Assembly: GCA_949292445.1 (NCBI GenBank)
Contig: CASEZU010000055.1
Location: forward strand, 1 to 31,597
Length of the DNA stretch: 31,597 nucleotides
Reading direction: 5' to 3'
From: an uncultured Spirochaetales bacterium
Lineage (GTDB): Bacteria > Spirochaetota > Spirochaetia > Sphaerochaetales > Sphaerochaetaceae
The notes beneath the pieces are model-generated. The model made no database searches, was not told the origin of the DNA, and was given only the letters and a program-made list of their open reading frames with translations. This document shows positions 8,382 through 17,343 of the stretch, piece after piece. Both the position numbers and the translations under genes were made by a program. Numbering within the stretch: the stretch's first letter is position 1; each line of letters begins with the position of its first letter.

Positions 8382-8974
8382 CTTTCATCCTCCTTTTCAA
8401 GAAGCAGCTTCATGAGGCGGGCTGCCTTGCCTCTGTGCGAGTACTTGTCCTTATCTCCTTCTGGAAGCTCGGCGGAGATCATTCCCGCTTCGCTGATGAA
8501 GAAGACAGGATCATAGCCGAAACCGTTCACGCCTGACGGAGCTGCGGCTATCGAGCCCTCGCATGTCTCCTGGATTATATACCGCCTTTCGTCGGAGAGT
8601 ATGAGGCAGAGTGCGGTCACGAATACTGCTTTCCTGTCTTCTTTCCCTTCCATGTTCTTCAGAAGCAGCATGTACTTTTCCTTGTCTGAAAGAGGCCTTC
8701 CTGCCTCTTCTTCCCCATAGCGTGCGGTGCGGACACCAGGCGCTCCTCCCAGTGCATTCACCATCAGGCCGGAGTCGTCGGCGAGAACGGGTTTTCTCAC
8801 GATCCTGTACAGGGCCTCCGCCTTTATCGTGGCGTTCGCGATGAAATCTGAACCTGTCTCCTCGGGATCGAATGCTATTCCTTCCTCCTTTGGGAGCACG
8901 AGTTCATAGCCTCCGAGCAGCCTGGACATCTCCTTTTTCTTATGGTCATTGCCAGATGCGAAATATAGTTTCAT
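8378..8974 (-). CDS. rdgB: XTP/dITP (non-canonical purine NTP) pyrophosphatase, RdgB/HAM1
   Basis: 198 residues with the complete family signature: FASGNDHKKKE at the N-terminus, ANATIKAEAL, VLADDSGLMV, GAPGVRTARYG, GFGYDPVFF and SHRGKAARL. It removes inosine and xanthosine triphosphates from the nucleotide pool. The N-terminus MKLYFASGN matches where the family begins, so the ATG at 8974 is firm. No Shine-Dalgarno precedes it; instead a TATATT -10 ends 6 nt upstream, predicting a leaderless transcript from an internal promoter, although the upstream regulator gene ends only 32 nt away. Read-through from that gene is also likely. Confidence 0.96.
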   Translation of the reverse strand: MKLYFASGNDHKKKEMSRLLGGYELVLPKEEGIAFDPEETGSDFIANATIKAEALYRIVRKPVLADDSGLMVNALGGAPGVRTARYGEEEAGRPLSDKEKYMLLLKNMEGKEDRKAVFVTALCLILSDERRYIIQETCEGSIAAAPSGVNGFGYDPVFFISEAGMISAELPEGDKDKYSHRGKAARLMKLLLEKEDER

Positions 8975-8980
8975 AGTGAG

Positions 8981-9009
8981 AATATAATTCCGCTTCCGAT
9001 GATTTTCTA
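8981..9009 (-). promoter_or_regulatory. Promoter of rdgB
   Basis: TAGAAA (-35, four of six), 17-nt spacer, TATATT (-10, five of six) on the minus strand. The -10 ends 6 nt before the start codon of rdgB, and the -35 overlaps the stop codon of the preceding gene. Confidence 0.45.
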
Positions 9010-9984
9010 CAGCCCCTCCGAGATACGTTCCAGCGCGGTGCGCATTGCTTTTATATCATAGGTCACCGCTGAGCGTGATACTCCCAGCACTTCAGCTATA
9101 GCCCGATGCGTGAGGCCGCAGTGCGCTCTGGCTATTTCCCTGCGCCTTCTGAGGTATACCTCCGAGAGCTTCCTGTATTTCTCGAGCAGGATATCGCGCT
9201 TCTCCATGTCCGTCTCCATCCAGATGGCTCTCCGGAGCCGTGTCATGACTTTCCAGTGCCGTCCGGCAACCATTTCCAGATTTTCTATGGTCTCGCCGTT
9301 TCCCTCATGAAGGTATTCATGCCTGAGCGTATAGAAGCGCGAGGCAGTCTCCATGTCTATCCTCAGCAGCCTCGATATCCCCGCGATGAATCCCGGCGTT
9401 TCTGTCTCCGGCAGCGCCAGGAGATAGGAGATGAACTGTCTCCGCTTGACTGGTTTCCGCAGAAGCTCCGTGAGCTTCCTCTCCGCATCTGTGAGTGACA
9501 GAGTCTTCTGTCCCTGTGTGCGCACGATGTGGCGCGATATCTCCCCCAGGCTCATTTCCGAAAGCTGCGGATGCTGCGCAGAGTAGGGAAGGCATTTCTC
9601 AGAAAGCTGTGCCTCGTGGATCGTTATGTCGGATACGATGAGGTCCTCATCCATTGTCTTCTCCTTCATTTTCCGCCTTGTGTAGCGCATCACGCGGTAA
9701 CGGCATATCTGCGTGAGGTATCCGTTGTATGTCAGTCCTGATACCCTGAATGAGCTGATGATCCTTCCGATATCCTTCTGGATGTCCAGGAAGAAGCCTC
9801 CCGCATCCTCTGCCCCGAGATAGAGATTGCGCATGGGAATCAGATAGAGAAGTATGGATGTGCGTTCCCTGATTTTCTCCTCTAGTTCAATGTGCCTTGT
9901 GCTTTCCTCGGCAAGCGCGTTGTACTCCAGCACCAGAGCTGTGAAAGCCCTGTCCTCCGCTTCAGCGAAATAATGTCTTTCCAT
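9007..9984 (-). CDS. Putative divergent sigma-70-like regulator with C-terminal HTH
   Basis: 325 residues, preceded by AAAGGAGG. Residues about 40-110 read like a degenerate sigma region 2: an acidic/aromatic helix with FFLDIQKDIGRIISSF, then TYNGYLTQICRYRVMRYTRRK, comparable to the helix-and-YL pattern before region 2.4. The C-terminus (GLTHRAIAEVLGVSRSAVTYDIKAM) is a clear helix-turn-helix of sigma region 4 or LuxR/ECF style. The ~150 residues between are Arg/Glu-rich and unrecognised. Inferred role is a transcription factor or unusual sigma factor in the cytoplasm. The DNA-binding HTH is well supported; the sigma interpretation is tentative. It precedes rdgB by 32 nt. Confidence 0.6.
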   Translation of the reverse strand: MERHYFAEAEDRAFTALVLEYNALAEESTRHIELEEKIRERTSILLYLIPMRNLYLGAEDAGGFFLDIQKDIGRIISSFRVSGLTYNGYLTQICRYRVMRYTRRKMKEKTMDEDLIVSDITIHEAQLSEKCLPYSAQHPQLSEMSLGEISRHIVRTQGQKTLSLTDAERKLTELLRKPVKRRQFISYLLALPETETPGFIAGISRLLRIDMETASRFYTLRHEYLHEGNGETIENLEMVAGRHWKVMTRLRRAIWMETDMEKRDILLEKYRKLSEVYLRRRREIARAHCGLTHRAIAEVLGVSRSAVTYDIKAMRTALERISEGL

Positions 9985-10031
9985 TCAGATCCTCCTTTCC
10001 TTTGCGATGCAGAGTGCGTGCCGGAAAGGAT

Positions 10032-10044
10032 GAATACTGTATTC
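10032..10044. promoter_or_regulatory. 13-bp palindrome, possible operator of the sigma-like regulator
   Basis: GAATAC-T-GTATTC is a perfect inverted repeat in the leader/promoter region about 50 bp upstream of the regulator's start codon. A dimeric regulator site is a plausible reading, possibly autoregulatory. No second copy was noticed. Confidence 0.3.
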
Positions 10045-10071
10045 TGTCTTTTAACTGCTTTGGATATATGG

Positions 10072-10101
10072 AAATGAAAATGTGTCCCATATGGGACACA
10101 T
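10072..10101 (-). terminator. Rho-independent terminator of the tig-clpP-clpX-nrnA operon
   Basis: Just 6 bp beyond the nrnA stop, arms ATGTGTCCC and GGGACACAT pair perfectly (9 bp, loop ATAT). On the minus strand they are followed by a U-rich tail (TTTTCATTT). The 22-bp element is a perfect palindrome, so it could also be bound by a dimeric protein, but the U-tail and position favour a terminator. Confidence 0.75.
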
Positions 10102-10107
10102 GTCTTG

Positions 10108-11097
10108 TCAGAGCTTATCTATGGCATCTCCGATGCGCTTTATGAGCATCTTCTTCGCTTCTTCGGGGGTGTATTCCGTTACAGTGGCACCTGCAGCCCT
10201 CACGTGGCCGCCGCCGCCGAGCGATGCGGCAATGGCTCCGACATCGAGCCCTGATCTGTTCTTGGAGCGGAATCCTATCTCCAGAGCATCGCCTTTGTCC
10301 TTGATGAAGACAACTGCCATGACACCCTCTGTTTCCAGCAGGGAGGCGTAGACTCCGTCGCTAAGGCGTGCGTTCATCATCTCCTGCGGCTGATATGCCA
10401 CGATGAGCTTCCCTTCAAGCTCAAGCTCGGATGAGAGTATGATCGCTGCTGTGTCCTTTATGTCCTGCAGTTTCCGCCCGTCATGCATCTCGTCATAGAT
10501 CTCATATGGAGACACGCCGTGGATTGCGAACTCTGCGACCCTTGGGAGGCATGAAGCAGCCTGTGAGGGGGAGAGAAAGTGGTAGAAACCGGTATCTGTG
10601 GCGAATCCGATGTAAAGATATCTCGAAAGCGTTTCATCCAGGCTGACACCAAGTTCTTCCCTCACTACATCAACGAGCATTGTCGTCGACGGCGACTCCG
10701 GCACGATGTAGCTCATCCCGTCCTCTGTGAACGGTATTCCTGACGAGTGATGGTCGATCACGATGCGGCGGAGATCGGAGATGGCCCTGAACGGCTCTCC
10801 GGGGCGGTCCGGAGTGGAGCAGTCCAGTATTATGACAAGCGGATTGAGGGCTATGAAAGCCGCATCCGCTTCCTTCTTGAAAAGCTCTTCCAGACTCTTT
10901 ATGTCATCACGGAGGAATGGCCCCTCGTTGAGAAGGAGCGTCTTCTTCCCCATCTTCCTGAGTATGAGATCCATCGCAAGCGATGAATAGAGCGCATCCC
11001 CGTCAGGATTGCGGTGGGCGACGATTACCGCCGCATCCGCATCTTCTATTGCCTTGATCAGGCGGCGGTCACATGGCGGGAATATAGTGCCCATCAT
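10108..11097 (-). CDS. nrnA: DHH-family phosphoesterase, NrnA-type oligoribonuclease/pAp phosphatase
   Basis: 329 residues with the DHH/DHHA1 architecture: [13 protein letters not shown] (motif I), a [10 protein letters not shown] segment, VIDHHSSG (DHH motif) and, near the C-terminus, [13 protein letters not shown] (DHHA1 substrate-binding loop). NrnA degrades 2-5 nt RNAs and dephosphorylates pAp. It is the last gene of the clp operon, overlapping the end of clpX by 29 bp. Two adjacent ATG codons (11097 and 11094) are possible starts. GAGGG lies directly before the first, so the second is better spaced. A c-di-AMP/pGpG phosphodiesterase role is an alternative for this family. Confidence 0.88.
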   Translation of the reverse strand: MMGTIFPPCDRRLIKAIEDADAAVIVAHRNPDGDALYSSLAMDLILRKMGKKTLLLNEGPFLRDDIKSLEELFKKEADAAFIALNPLVIILDCSTPDRPGEPFRAISDLRRIVIDHHSSGIPFTEDGMSYIVPESPSTTMLVDVVREELGVSLDETLSRYLYIGFATDTGFYHFLSPSQAASCLPRVAEFAIHGVSPYEIYDEMHDGRKLQDIKDTAAIILSSELELEGKLIVAYQPQEMMNARLSDGVYASLLETEGVMAVVFIKDKGDALEIGFRSKNRSGLDVGAIAASLGGGGHVRAAGATVTEYTPEEAKKMLIKRIGDAIDKL

Positions 11098-12322
11098 CCC
11101 TCACGATCTTCGGTTCAGTGCGCTTCTCGACATTTTCCCTGTCGACGATGACTTCCTTCACCCCTGTCATGGAAGGAATCTCGTAGCTGATCCCGAGCAT
11201 CAGATTCTCGACTATTGACCTGAGTCCTCTGGCGCCGGTCTTCTCCCTGTATGCCTTCTCCGCGATCGCATCAATCGCATCATCGGTGAATGTCAGCTTG
11301 ATGCCGTCGAGCTTGAATGATGTCTCATACTGCCTGAGTATGGAGTTCTTCGGTTCAGTTATGATCCTTCTGAGATCAGCTTCCGTCAGGTTGTTGAGCG
11401 TGACATGCACCGGAAGCCTGCCGATGAACTCGGGAATGAGGCCAAACTTTATCAGATCATCCGGATGGAGCTCCTTGTAGAGCGTCTCGAGATCCTTGCC
11501 CTCGTTTGCCGTGACATCGGCACCGAAGCCCATTGCGGATACGGCAACACGCTTCTCGATGATCTTGTCCAGACCAACGAATGCTCCGCCGCAGATGAAT
11601 AGGATGTTCGCCGTGTTGATCTTGAGCATCTCCTGGTTCGGATGCTTTCTGCCTCCCTGGGGAGGTACTGAGGCGACTGTCCCTTCTATGATCTTAAGCA
11701 GGGCCTGCTGCACGCCTTCTCCCGACACATCGCGTGTTATTGAGACGTTCTCGCCCTTCTTGGAGATCTTGTCGATCTCGTCGATGAAGATGATTCCGTG
11801 CTCAGCGCGGGGGATATCGAAGTCTGCAGCCTCTATGAGCTTCAGGAGGATGTTCTCCACATCCTCTCCTACATAACCGGCTTCTGTGAGGGTAGTGGCA
11901 TCAGCGATTGCGAAAGGCACATCGAGCTTCTTCGCAAGTGTTCTCGCAAGAAGCGTCTTTCCCGTTCCGGTAGGGCCGATCATCAGGATGTTGGATTTAT
12001 CTATCTCGACTCCTGATTCCTCTATTTCACGGGCGTATTTGACCCTTTTGTAATGATTGTAGACAGCGACTGAAAGCACCCGCTTGGCGGCATCCTGCCC
12101 GATCACATACTGGTCGAGGTATTCTTTGAGCTCCTCGGGTGTCGGTATTTCCTTGATGTCATCGCTTCCGGCGGTTCCGCCTCCATCCGATCCCTTGCGG
12201 AGAATGTCCCCGCAGGTCTTGACGCATTCCTCGCAGATAGCGACGCCAGGACCGGAGACATAACGCACTGTGCCATCGAACGGCCGTCCGCAGAAAGAGC
12301 AGTATTTAGCGTTTCTTGCCAT
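11069..12322 (-). CDS. clpX: ATP-dependent Clp protease ATP-binding subunit ClpX
   Basis: 417 residues, normal for ClpX. An N-terminal zinc-binding domain has Cys8, Cys11, Cys30 and Cys33. The AAA+ core follows: GPTGTGKT (Walker A), the pore loop [14 protein letters not shown] (Walker B), the RKH loop (GGRKHP), GFGADV preceded by Met (the IGF-type ClpP-docking loop), and GLIPEFIGR. ClpX unfolds tagged substrates and feeds them to ClpP. It lies one base after the clpP stop and in the same operon, the standard arrangement. Nothing about the sequence is abnormal. Confidence 0.99.
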   Translation of the reverse strand: MARNAKYCSFCGRPFDGTVRYVSGPGVAICEECVKTCGDILRKGSDGGGTAGSDDIKEIPTPEELKEYLDQYVIGQDAAKRVLSVAVYNHYKRVKYAREIEESGVEIDKSNILMIGPTGTGKTLLARTLAKKLDVPFAIADATTLTEAGYVGEDVENILLKLIEAADFDIPRAEHGIIFIDEIDKISKKGENVSITRDVSGEGVQQALLKIIEGTVASVPPQGGRKHPNQEMLKINTANILFICGGAFVGLDKIIEKRVAVSAMGFGADVTANEGKDLETLYKELHPDDLIKFGLIPEFIGRLPVHVTLNNLTEADLRRIITEPKNSILRQYETSFKLDGIKLTFTDDAIDAIAEKAYREKTGARGLRSIVENLMLGISYEIPSMTGVKEVIVDRENVEKRTEPKIVRDDGHYIPAM

Positions 12323-12323
12323 A

Positions 12324-12917
12324 TTATCTTCTGATTACCTTGTCAACAATTCCGTACTGGAGGGCCGCATCGGCATCCATGTAGCAGTCGCGGAGGATGT
12401 CATTCTTTATCTCATCAGCAGTCTTTTCCGTATGCGCTGACAGAAGGCGGGTCGTGACCTCGTAGATCCTCTGGAGTTCCCTTGATGACACTACGATGTC
12501 AGAGGCCTGTCCCTCCGCGCCTCCTGAAGGCTGGTGGATCATCACCCTCGCATTGGGGAGTATCGATCTCTTTCCCTTCTCTCCGGCGGCGAGGAGTATC
12601 GCAGCCATCGAGCATGCCTGTCCGATGCAGATTGTCTGCACAGGACAGCGCACATACTGCATGGTGTCATAGATGGCGAGACCTGCTGTGACGCTTCCGC
12701 CGGGACTGTTGATGTAGAGGCTGATCTCCTTCTCCGGATTCTCACTCTCCAGGAAGATGAGCTGTGCCACCACGAGATCCGCACTTGCATCCGTGATTTC
12801 CCCGTCTACGAAGATGATCCTGTCCTTCAGAAGACGGGAGAAGATGTCATACTGTCTTTCGCCTGTTCCCGACTGTTCAACAACATAGGGAACAAGCGTA
12901 TTCATCCTTTCTTTCAA
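12324..12917 (-). CDS. clpP: ATP-dependent Clp protease proteolytic subunit ClpP
   Basis: 197 residues. The catalytic triad is visible: Ser103 in [14 protein letters not shown], His128 in [11 protein letters not shown], and Asp177 in [27 protein letters not shown] forms the oxyanion region. The N-terminal [21 protein letters not shown] stretch is the usual axial-pore/propeptide area. It assembles the tetradecameric peptidase that works with ClpX. It lies 11 bp after tig and 1 bp before clpX, so all are co-transcribed. Confidence 0.99.
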   Translation of the reverse strand: MKERMNTLVPYVVEQSGTGERQYDIFSRLLKDRIIFVDGEITDASADLVVAQLIFLESENPEKEISLYINSPGGSVTAGLAIYDTMQYVRCPVQTICIGQACSMAAILLAAGEKGKRSILPNARVMIHQPSGGAEGQASDIVVSSRELQRIYEVTTRLLSAHTEKTADEIKNDILRDCYMDADAALQYGIVDKVIRR

Positions 12918-12928
12918 TGGTATTCCTC

Positions 12929-14263
12929 TCAGAGACCCATGTATTCGCCGTAGCTCTTCTTCTCTCCGTCCTTGAAAGTGTTCTTCTCAAGGAGGAAGGG
13001 AAGGACCTTGGCAAACTGCATCTCGTCCTTGATCATATCCCTGTAGGAGTCCTTCTCAGAGTCTGGAACATTCTTGAGCTGCTTCTCGCACTCTGCGTTG
13101 AGCTCCTCTTCGCTGATCTCGAAATTCTCCGTCTCGCGGATCTTGTCCATTATGAGCTGGGTCCTGATTGTCTGCACCGCATCATCCCTCCACTCATTCT
13201 GGATGGCTTCCTTCGTGGATCCCTGCATCTGCATGAATTTCTCGACCTGCTCCTCAGACACTCCCATCTGGCGTACGAAGTTTCTCCAGCGGCTGTCGAG
13301 CTCTGCCTTGATCATTGACTCGGGGATGACGAAATCAGCCTCACCGGCGAGCTTCTTGAGAATCTCGTTCTCCTTCTCCCTGCTGATGGCATCGGCGGCG
13401 TTCTTCTCGAACTTCTCCCTGATTCCCTTCTTCAAGTCATCGACAGTCTTGTACTCATCCTTGATGTCCTGTGCGAATGCATCGTCAACAGCGGGAAGCT
13501 CACGGCTCTTGAGCGTATCGAGCTTTACGCGGAGCGTGATCGTCTTTCCTGCATAGCCGGGGACATTATCCTCCTCGGTGTAGCTCTTTGTGATGTCCTT
13601 CGTCTCTCCGGCCTTCATGCCCTCGATATCCTTGTCGAGCTTGTAGAAGTTGTAGCCCGAGCCGAGCGTGAATGTGAAACCATCCCTCTTTGTATGTGCA
13701 ACCTCGTTTCCGTCCCCGTCGATCTCGTAGTAGTCGATCGTAACGACATCTCCATCAGCTGCCTCGCCGTCCTTTGTGCGGACAATGGCGTTCTGCTCGC
13801 GGTATTTCTCGATCTCCTTCTCGATATCGGCATCTGTGACCTCGATTGCCGGCACCTCAACCTCGAGTCCTGTGTACTGAGGAAGCTCAAAGCGCGGCAT
13901 GACATCATAGACGACAGTGAACGTGAGATCCGAATCCTTCTTGAAGGGGAGGAGCTTCTCCTCATCCTGGAGAACGGGTGTCGAGAATACGAGCGGAGAA
14001 TCCTTCTTGTCGAGGGTGGAGTAGGCTTCCTTCAGTGCCTCTTCCATCGTGTCGAATGTGCTTTCCTCGCGGATCTGGTCGCCGAATTTCCTCTCGATGA
14101 CGGATGCCGGAACCTTGCCCTTCCTGAAGCCGGGGATCGTAAGTTCCTTGGCATATTTCTGGATCCTCTTGCTGTATGCTTCCTCGATCGAGGCAGCATC
14201 CAATGTCAGCGTAAGCGCTGCCTGGGAGTTCTCAAGCTCCTTGACGCTCTTCTCGGTAATCAT
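12929..14263 (-). CDS. tig: Trigger factor (ribosome-associated chaperone)
   Basis: 444 residues, typical of the family. The ribosome-docking signature PGFRKGKVP is near residue 45 in the N-terminal domain. The central FKBP-type prolyl isomerase domain spans about 155-245 ([51 protein letters not shown]), and the C-terminal helical chaperone arms fill the rest. It binds nascent chains at the ribosome exit. It is the first gene of the tig-clpP-clpX-nrnA operon, with AAGGA 9 nt before the ATG and a promoter near 14318-14346. Confidence 0.98.
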   Translation of the reverse strand: MITEKSVKELENSQAALTLTLDAASIEEAYSKRIQKYAKELTIPGFRKGKVPASVIERKFGDQIREESTFDTMEEALKEAYSTLDKKDSPLVFSTPVLQDEEKLLPFKKDSDLTFTVVYDVMPRFELPQYTGLEVEVPAIEVTDADIEKEIEKYREQNAIVRTKDGEAADGDVVTIDYYEIDGDGNEVAHTKRDGFTFTLGSGYNFYKLDKDIEGMKAGETKDITKSYTEEDNVPGYAGKTITLRVKLDTLKSRELPAVDDAFAQDIKDEYKTVDDLKKGIREKFEKNAADAISREKENEILKKLAGEADFVIPESMIKAELDSRWRNFVRQMGVSEEQVEKFMQMQGSTKEAIQNEWRDDAVQTIRTQLIMDKIRETENFEISEEELNAECEKQLKNVPDSEKDSYRDMIKDEMQFAKVLPFLLEKNTFKDGEKKSYGEYMGL

Positions 14264-14317
14264 AAGTACCCATCCTTATATTTGCTTCATTTCAAATGCA
14301 TGTACTGCAACTTATGT

Positions 14318-14346
14318 AATATAACCATTTTGCCCTGTAAAGTCAC
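14318..14346 (-). promoter_or_regulatory. Promoter of the tig-clpP-clpX-nrnA operon
   Basis: GTGACT (-35, four of six), 17-nt spacer, TATATT (-10, five of six) on the minus strand, giving a 5' leader of about 45 nt. I saw no CIRCE or CtsR-like operator next to it. Confidence 0.45.
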
Positions 14347-14610
14347 TACCCGGGAAAATCGCGGCAGGTGAAGGAAATAGAGGCGGATGGACGGGAGCGG
14401 TATCCATCGCGAAAATACTTCTGCTCAAAGGTAGAATTTGCGGAGATTTATAAGTCCGCTTTGAAATCTCCGTAATTATCAAAGAAATATAGAAGAACAG
14501 ATTCTGCAGTCTATGAATGATTTTCCATCGGTAACGATTTATGTTCCAAGGCAATGAGGGAAGACAAGATATGATGTGACGGATTCCGGCTGGAATTGTG
14601 GGTGTCTGAA
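14347..14610. other. Intergenic stretch between two operons
   Basis: About 260 bp without a convincing gene. A frame of 111 codons on the minus strand (14312-14647) spans a terminator and a promoter, has no ribosome-binding site and resembles nothing. The main structure is the inverted repeat at 14440-14472, listed separately. Confidence 0.5.
14440..14472. repeat. Inverted repeat with a competing alternative stem
   Basis: CGGAGATTT (14441-14449) and AAATCTCCG (14464-14472) are perfect 9-bp arms. Within the same stretch GCGGA (14440-14444) can instead pair with TCCGC (14455-14459). The two stems share bases and exclude each other. No oligo-U follows on the plus strand. It lies outside every gene in the gap upstream of tig. 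Confidence 0.5.
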
Positions 14611-14654
14611 AATGAAAAGAGGCTGTATCAAAGCCTGAGCTTCTCAACAGCCTC
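14611..14654 (-). terminator. Rho-independent terminator of the ABC import operon
   Basis: On the minus strand GAGGCTGT (14654-14647) pairs with ACAGCCTC (14626-14619), with a small inner hairpin (TGAG/CTCA), followed by TTTTCATTTT. It lies about 20 nt after the stop of the last operon gene. Confidence 0.75.
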
Positions 14655-14672
14655 CCGTTATACTGAGCGGTT

Positions 14673-15191
14673 TCAGAAATCGCTCATCATCATGTCGCCG
14701 AATTCCGACGGCACCGGTTCCTCGGCAGCAGCTGCTGCACCGCCGCCGATGTTAAGCCCGAGCTGCTGGGCCATCGGGATGAACTCTGTAATATATTTGT
14801 CCTCCCCGAGACCTGCGACAAGTGCCGGCAGGCTGAGCACGACCTGGTTCTCATTCAGAGGTACGGAGAACTCAGCCTCGATCTCGAACTGGTTGAAATC
14901 CTCATCCTCATAGAGGACATGGATCGTGTGCTTCTGCCTCGTTACAGTGGCCTCCCTTCTTGTGCGCGGGGAGTACTCCTCGGCTTCCATTCCGTCCACC
15001 GATACCTCCGCCCACTCGAGAGCCTTGTACGAAACTCCGTCTATTTCCGTCGTCCTGTTGTCCACATAGATGGTGTGCTGCTTGCCGTAGTGGTAGAGGA
15101 ATACCGCAAGGAGGATGACGACGACGATCACTCCGAGGCGCACATAGAAGGACAGGTTGAAGAAGTCCTTTATATTCTTCTTATCGCTCAT
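14673..15191 (-). CDS. Small single-span membrane protein, last gene of the ABC import operon
   Basis: 172 residues. A hydrophobic segment (VRLGVIVVVILLAVFLYHYG, about residues 17-36) follows a short charged cytoplasmic N-terminus. The rest should be extracytoplasmic and looks like beta-strands (TIYVDNRTTEIDGVSYKAL, EATVTRQKHTIHV). The tail is low complexity: GGGAAAAAEEPVPSEFGDMMMSDF. It overlaps the upstream permease gene by 4 bp, so it is translationally coupled and probably an accessory subunit of the importer. I do not recognise a characterised family. A role in assembly or in contacting the binding protein is an inference from position only. Confidence 0.8.
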   Translation of the reverse strand: MSDKKNIKDFFNLSFYVRLGVIVVVILLAVFLYHYGKQHTIYVDNRTTEIDGVSYKALEWAEVSVDGMEAEEYSPRTRREATVTRQKHTIHVLYEDEDFNQFEIEAEFSVPLNENQVVLSLPALVAGLGEDKYITEFIPMAQQLGLNIGGGAAAAAEEPVPSEFGDMMMSDF

Positions 15192-16306
15192 GCCTTTGCT
15201 CCCTCCTGCTGAAGTCCTGCAAGCTCCTTGGCGGACTCAGCCTTCTCGCGTCTTGTCCTGATCTCATAGAGAACGAGCGCAAGTGTGATGACTCCGTAGG
15301 AGACGAATACACGGAAGTACTCTCCGATCTGCGCCTGTCCCATGAGGTTCTTTCCGGCCTGAGGAGTAAGTATGAACATCAGGTGGAAAAGAATGATTCC
15401 GAGGAAGACGTTCTTGATCGAAGCCTTGGATACCGAGGCGCCGCCTACGAGGAGCGCTGCGATACTGAACATACCTATCTGCGAGTGGGAATTGTATGTG
15501 TTGAGCGTTCCCATGTTCGAAAGGTAGAGGATCATTCCGTATGCTGCGAAGACAGTTGAGATGACGATGGCGAGGATTCTTGTCCTCTCGACCTTGATTC
15601 CGGCCTCTCTCGCGACCTCCATGTCCTGGCCTACAGCTCTCATGTCCTGGCCGAGCTTCGTCTTTCTGAACCAGATGATGACGACACAGAGGAGGGCGAT
15701 GAGCAGGATTGTCAGAACTGGAATGTTCACGCCGCCGATCGTGAGCTGCCAGTATGTGTCGACCGACTGCCTCACGTTGATGAGGTCAATCGTATTCCTT
15801 ACGCCGTAACCGCGCGGAAGGATGACCTGGTCGGAGTGGATCGGGATCACAGGACCCATTCCATAGAGGACGATGAGCTGGTAGACACCGTTCATGAAGA
15901 ACGAGATCATGTAGCTCGTGATCATCTCGCGTCCCCTGGCCATGTTGAGCATCTTGCCGCAGAACCATCCAAGGAGCACGGCGATCGGAGTTGCTATGAT
16001 CGCGGCGAGGAGAAGGCCGGGAATGCCGACGATGTTCCATGCCGTGATGAAGATGATTCCGATCTGTCCTGCCATAGCTCCGAGCGTCATTCCGAAGTTG
16101 AGTCCCATTCCGGCCATGATAGGAATCAGGAGTGAAAGCACGAGGAAGCTGTTGCGCATGATCCTCGTGACGATCTGGCTGACCAGATACTGTCCGGAGT
16201 ATCCCGCGATGGGAATACAGACGATGCAGAGCACGATGAAGATGATCGGAACGATGTTGTTTATCGCGAATTCCTTCGCGTTGAACTGCTTTTTATTCTT
16301 GCTCAT
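15188..16306 (-). CDS. ABC transporter permease (sugar/nucleoside-type, subunit 2)
   Basis: 372 residues with about eight to ten hydrophobic segments and the RbsC/BMP-type permease signature: PIMAGMGLNFGMTLGAMAGQIG near residue 62, GWFCGKMLNMARGREMITSYM, and the loop KLGQDMRAVGQDMEVAREAGIKVERTRI, which carries the EAA-like coupling region. It forms the inner-membrane channel with the product of the preceding gene. The genes overlap by 4 bp on both sides. The KTKLGQDMRAVG and AREAGI motifs match the nucleoside/simple-sugar importer class. The substrate is not known. Confidence 0.9.
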   Translation of the reverse strand: MSKNKKQFNAKEFAINNIVPIIFIVLCIVCIPIAGYSGQYLVSQIVTRIMRNSFLVLSLLIPIMAGMGLNFGMTLGAMAGQIGIIFITAWNIVGIPGLLLAAIIATPIAVLLGWFCGKMLNMARGREMITSYMISFFMNGVYQLIVLYGMGPVIPIHSDQVILPRGYGVRNTIDLINVRQSVDTYWQLTIGGVNIPVLTILLIALLCVVIIWFRKTKLGQDMRAVGQDMEVAREAGIKVERTRILAIVISTVFAAYGMILYLSNMGTLNTYNSHSQIGMFSIAALLVGGASVSKASIKNVFLGIILFHLMFILTPQAGKNLMGQAQIGEYFRVFVSYGVITLALVLYEIRTRREKAESAKELAGLQQEGAKA

Positions 16307-17343
16307 CTGGATGCCCCCGATTTTCTTGTCAGAGCGTAGAGGATCATACCGTTGGAGACGATGATCCTGAGAACCTCTGACATGTCAGTGTGGATCAGGT
16401 TGTTCATGACCGACGGGGTCATTGTCACTATTCCCTGATACAGAATCGTTCCGATGATGACGTTGGCAATCGAGGCCTTGTTGACCGACGCGCCTCCGAT
16501 GAGGATCGCCGATACTGCAGGCATTGCCATGTACATCGGTCCCTGGTAAAGCTGGATGAATCCGTAGCCCTGCTGGTAGCAGAGGATTCCGAGCGCTCCG
16601 AGCCATGTGGACATGATGACGGAGAGTGTCCTCTGCTTGTCCACGTTGATTCCGGCCGCTCTTGCGAATACAGGGTTGGATCCTACAGCTGTCATTGCCG
16701 TACCTGTCTTCGTGTGGAGGAATGCCCAGATGATGAGCGCAAATACCGAGAAGAAGAGGATCTCGCCGAATGATATCGAGAGCGTTCCTATATTGAGCTG
16801 CAGGAAATCCTTCAGTACGTGCGAATAGAAACCGTCTGTCGAGATTGTGGTCCTAAGACCGCTTCCGGAGTAGCCCCATACCATGGTCGGGGACTTATAC
16901 GGAAGGAGCAGCCACATGATGGACATGAAGGCAACAGAGGAGAAGCCGACATATGTCGCGATCATCATCTCGCTTCCCTTGACCCTGTTAAGGAGCTTGC
17001 CGTATCCCCAGCCGAGAATGATTGCGAACGGGGTGGAGTAGAGGATTGCGAGGAAGAATGAGAGCGGACCCGTCACGCCTGTCTCGATTGAGAGCGTGGC
17101 TCCGAGAAGGCCGGAGATGATTCCGAGCGGGAGGCCGAAGTTGAGGCCACAGCCGGAGTGGATCATCGGGACCATCGCAAGAACCATGATCGAGTTCATT
17201 CCGAAGCGTGCCAGCGTGTCGGAGATGGAGGCACCGACCCTGATGTTGACGAACGGAGCGATGATGAAGAGCAGCAGGAGGAATCCTGCGATGATGAGCC
17301 TCGGAAGACCGAAGGACTTGAGCACAGACTTGATCTTTTCCAT
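16303..17343 (-). CDS. ABC transporter permease (sugar/nucleoside-type, subunit 1)
   Basis: 346 residues from the ATG at 17343, which overlaps the ATPase stop (TGATG) and has AAAGGAGG about 7 nt upstream. An open extension to 17463 lies inside the ATPase gene and reads as Arg-rich nonsense. Many membrane segments. The conserved stretch PMIHSGCGLNFGLPLGIISGLLG matches that of its partner, as do WGYGKLLNRVKGSEMMIATYVG and the coupling loop TKTGTAMTAVGSNPVFARAAGINVDKQR. It and the next gene are paralogues and presumably form a heterodimeric channel. The substrate is unknown. Confidence 0.9.
   Translation of the reverse strand: MEKIKSVLKSFGLPRLIIAGFLLLLFIIAPFVNIRVGASISDTLARFGMNSIMVLAMVPMIHSGCGLNFGLPLGIISGLLGATLSIETGVTGPLSFFLAILYSTPFAIILGWGYGKLLNRVKGSEMMIATYVGFSSVAFMSIMWLLLPYKSPTMVWGYSGSGLRTTISTDGFYSHVLKDFLQLNIGTLSISFGEILFFSVFALIIWAFLHTKTGTAMTAVGSNPVFARAAGINVDKQRTLSVIMSTWLGALGILCYQQGYGFIQLYQGPMYMAMPAVSAILIGGASVNKASIANVIIGTILYQGIVTMTPSVMNNLIHTDMSEVLRIIVSNGMILYALTRKSGASR

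Noticed and set aside
10080..10101. 22-bp perfect palindrome as a regulator operator
   Set aside because: Position 6 bp after nrnA and the following U-rich run fit a terminator better; an operator role is not needed.
14312..14647. Minus-strand frame of 111 codons in the gene-free gap
   Set aside because: Runs through the importer terminator and the tig promoter, lacks a ribosome-binding site and resembles no family.
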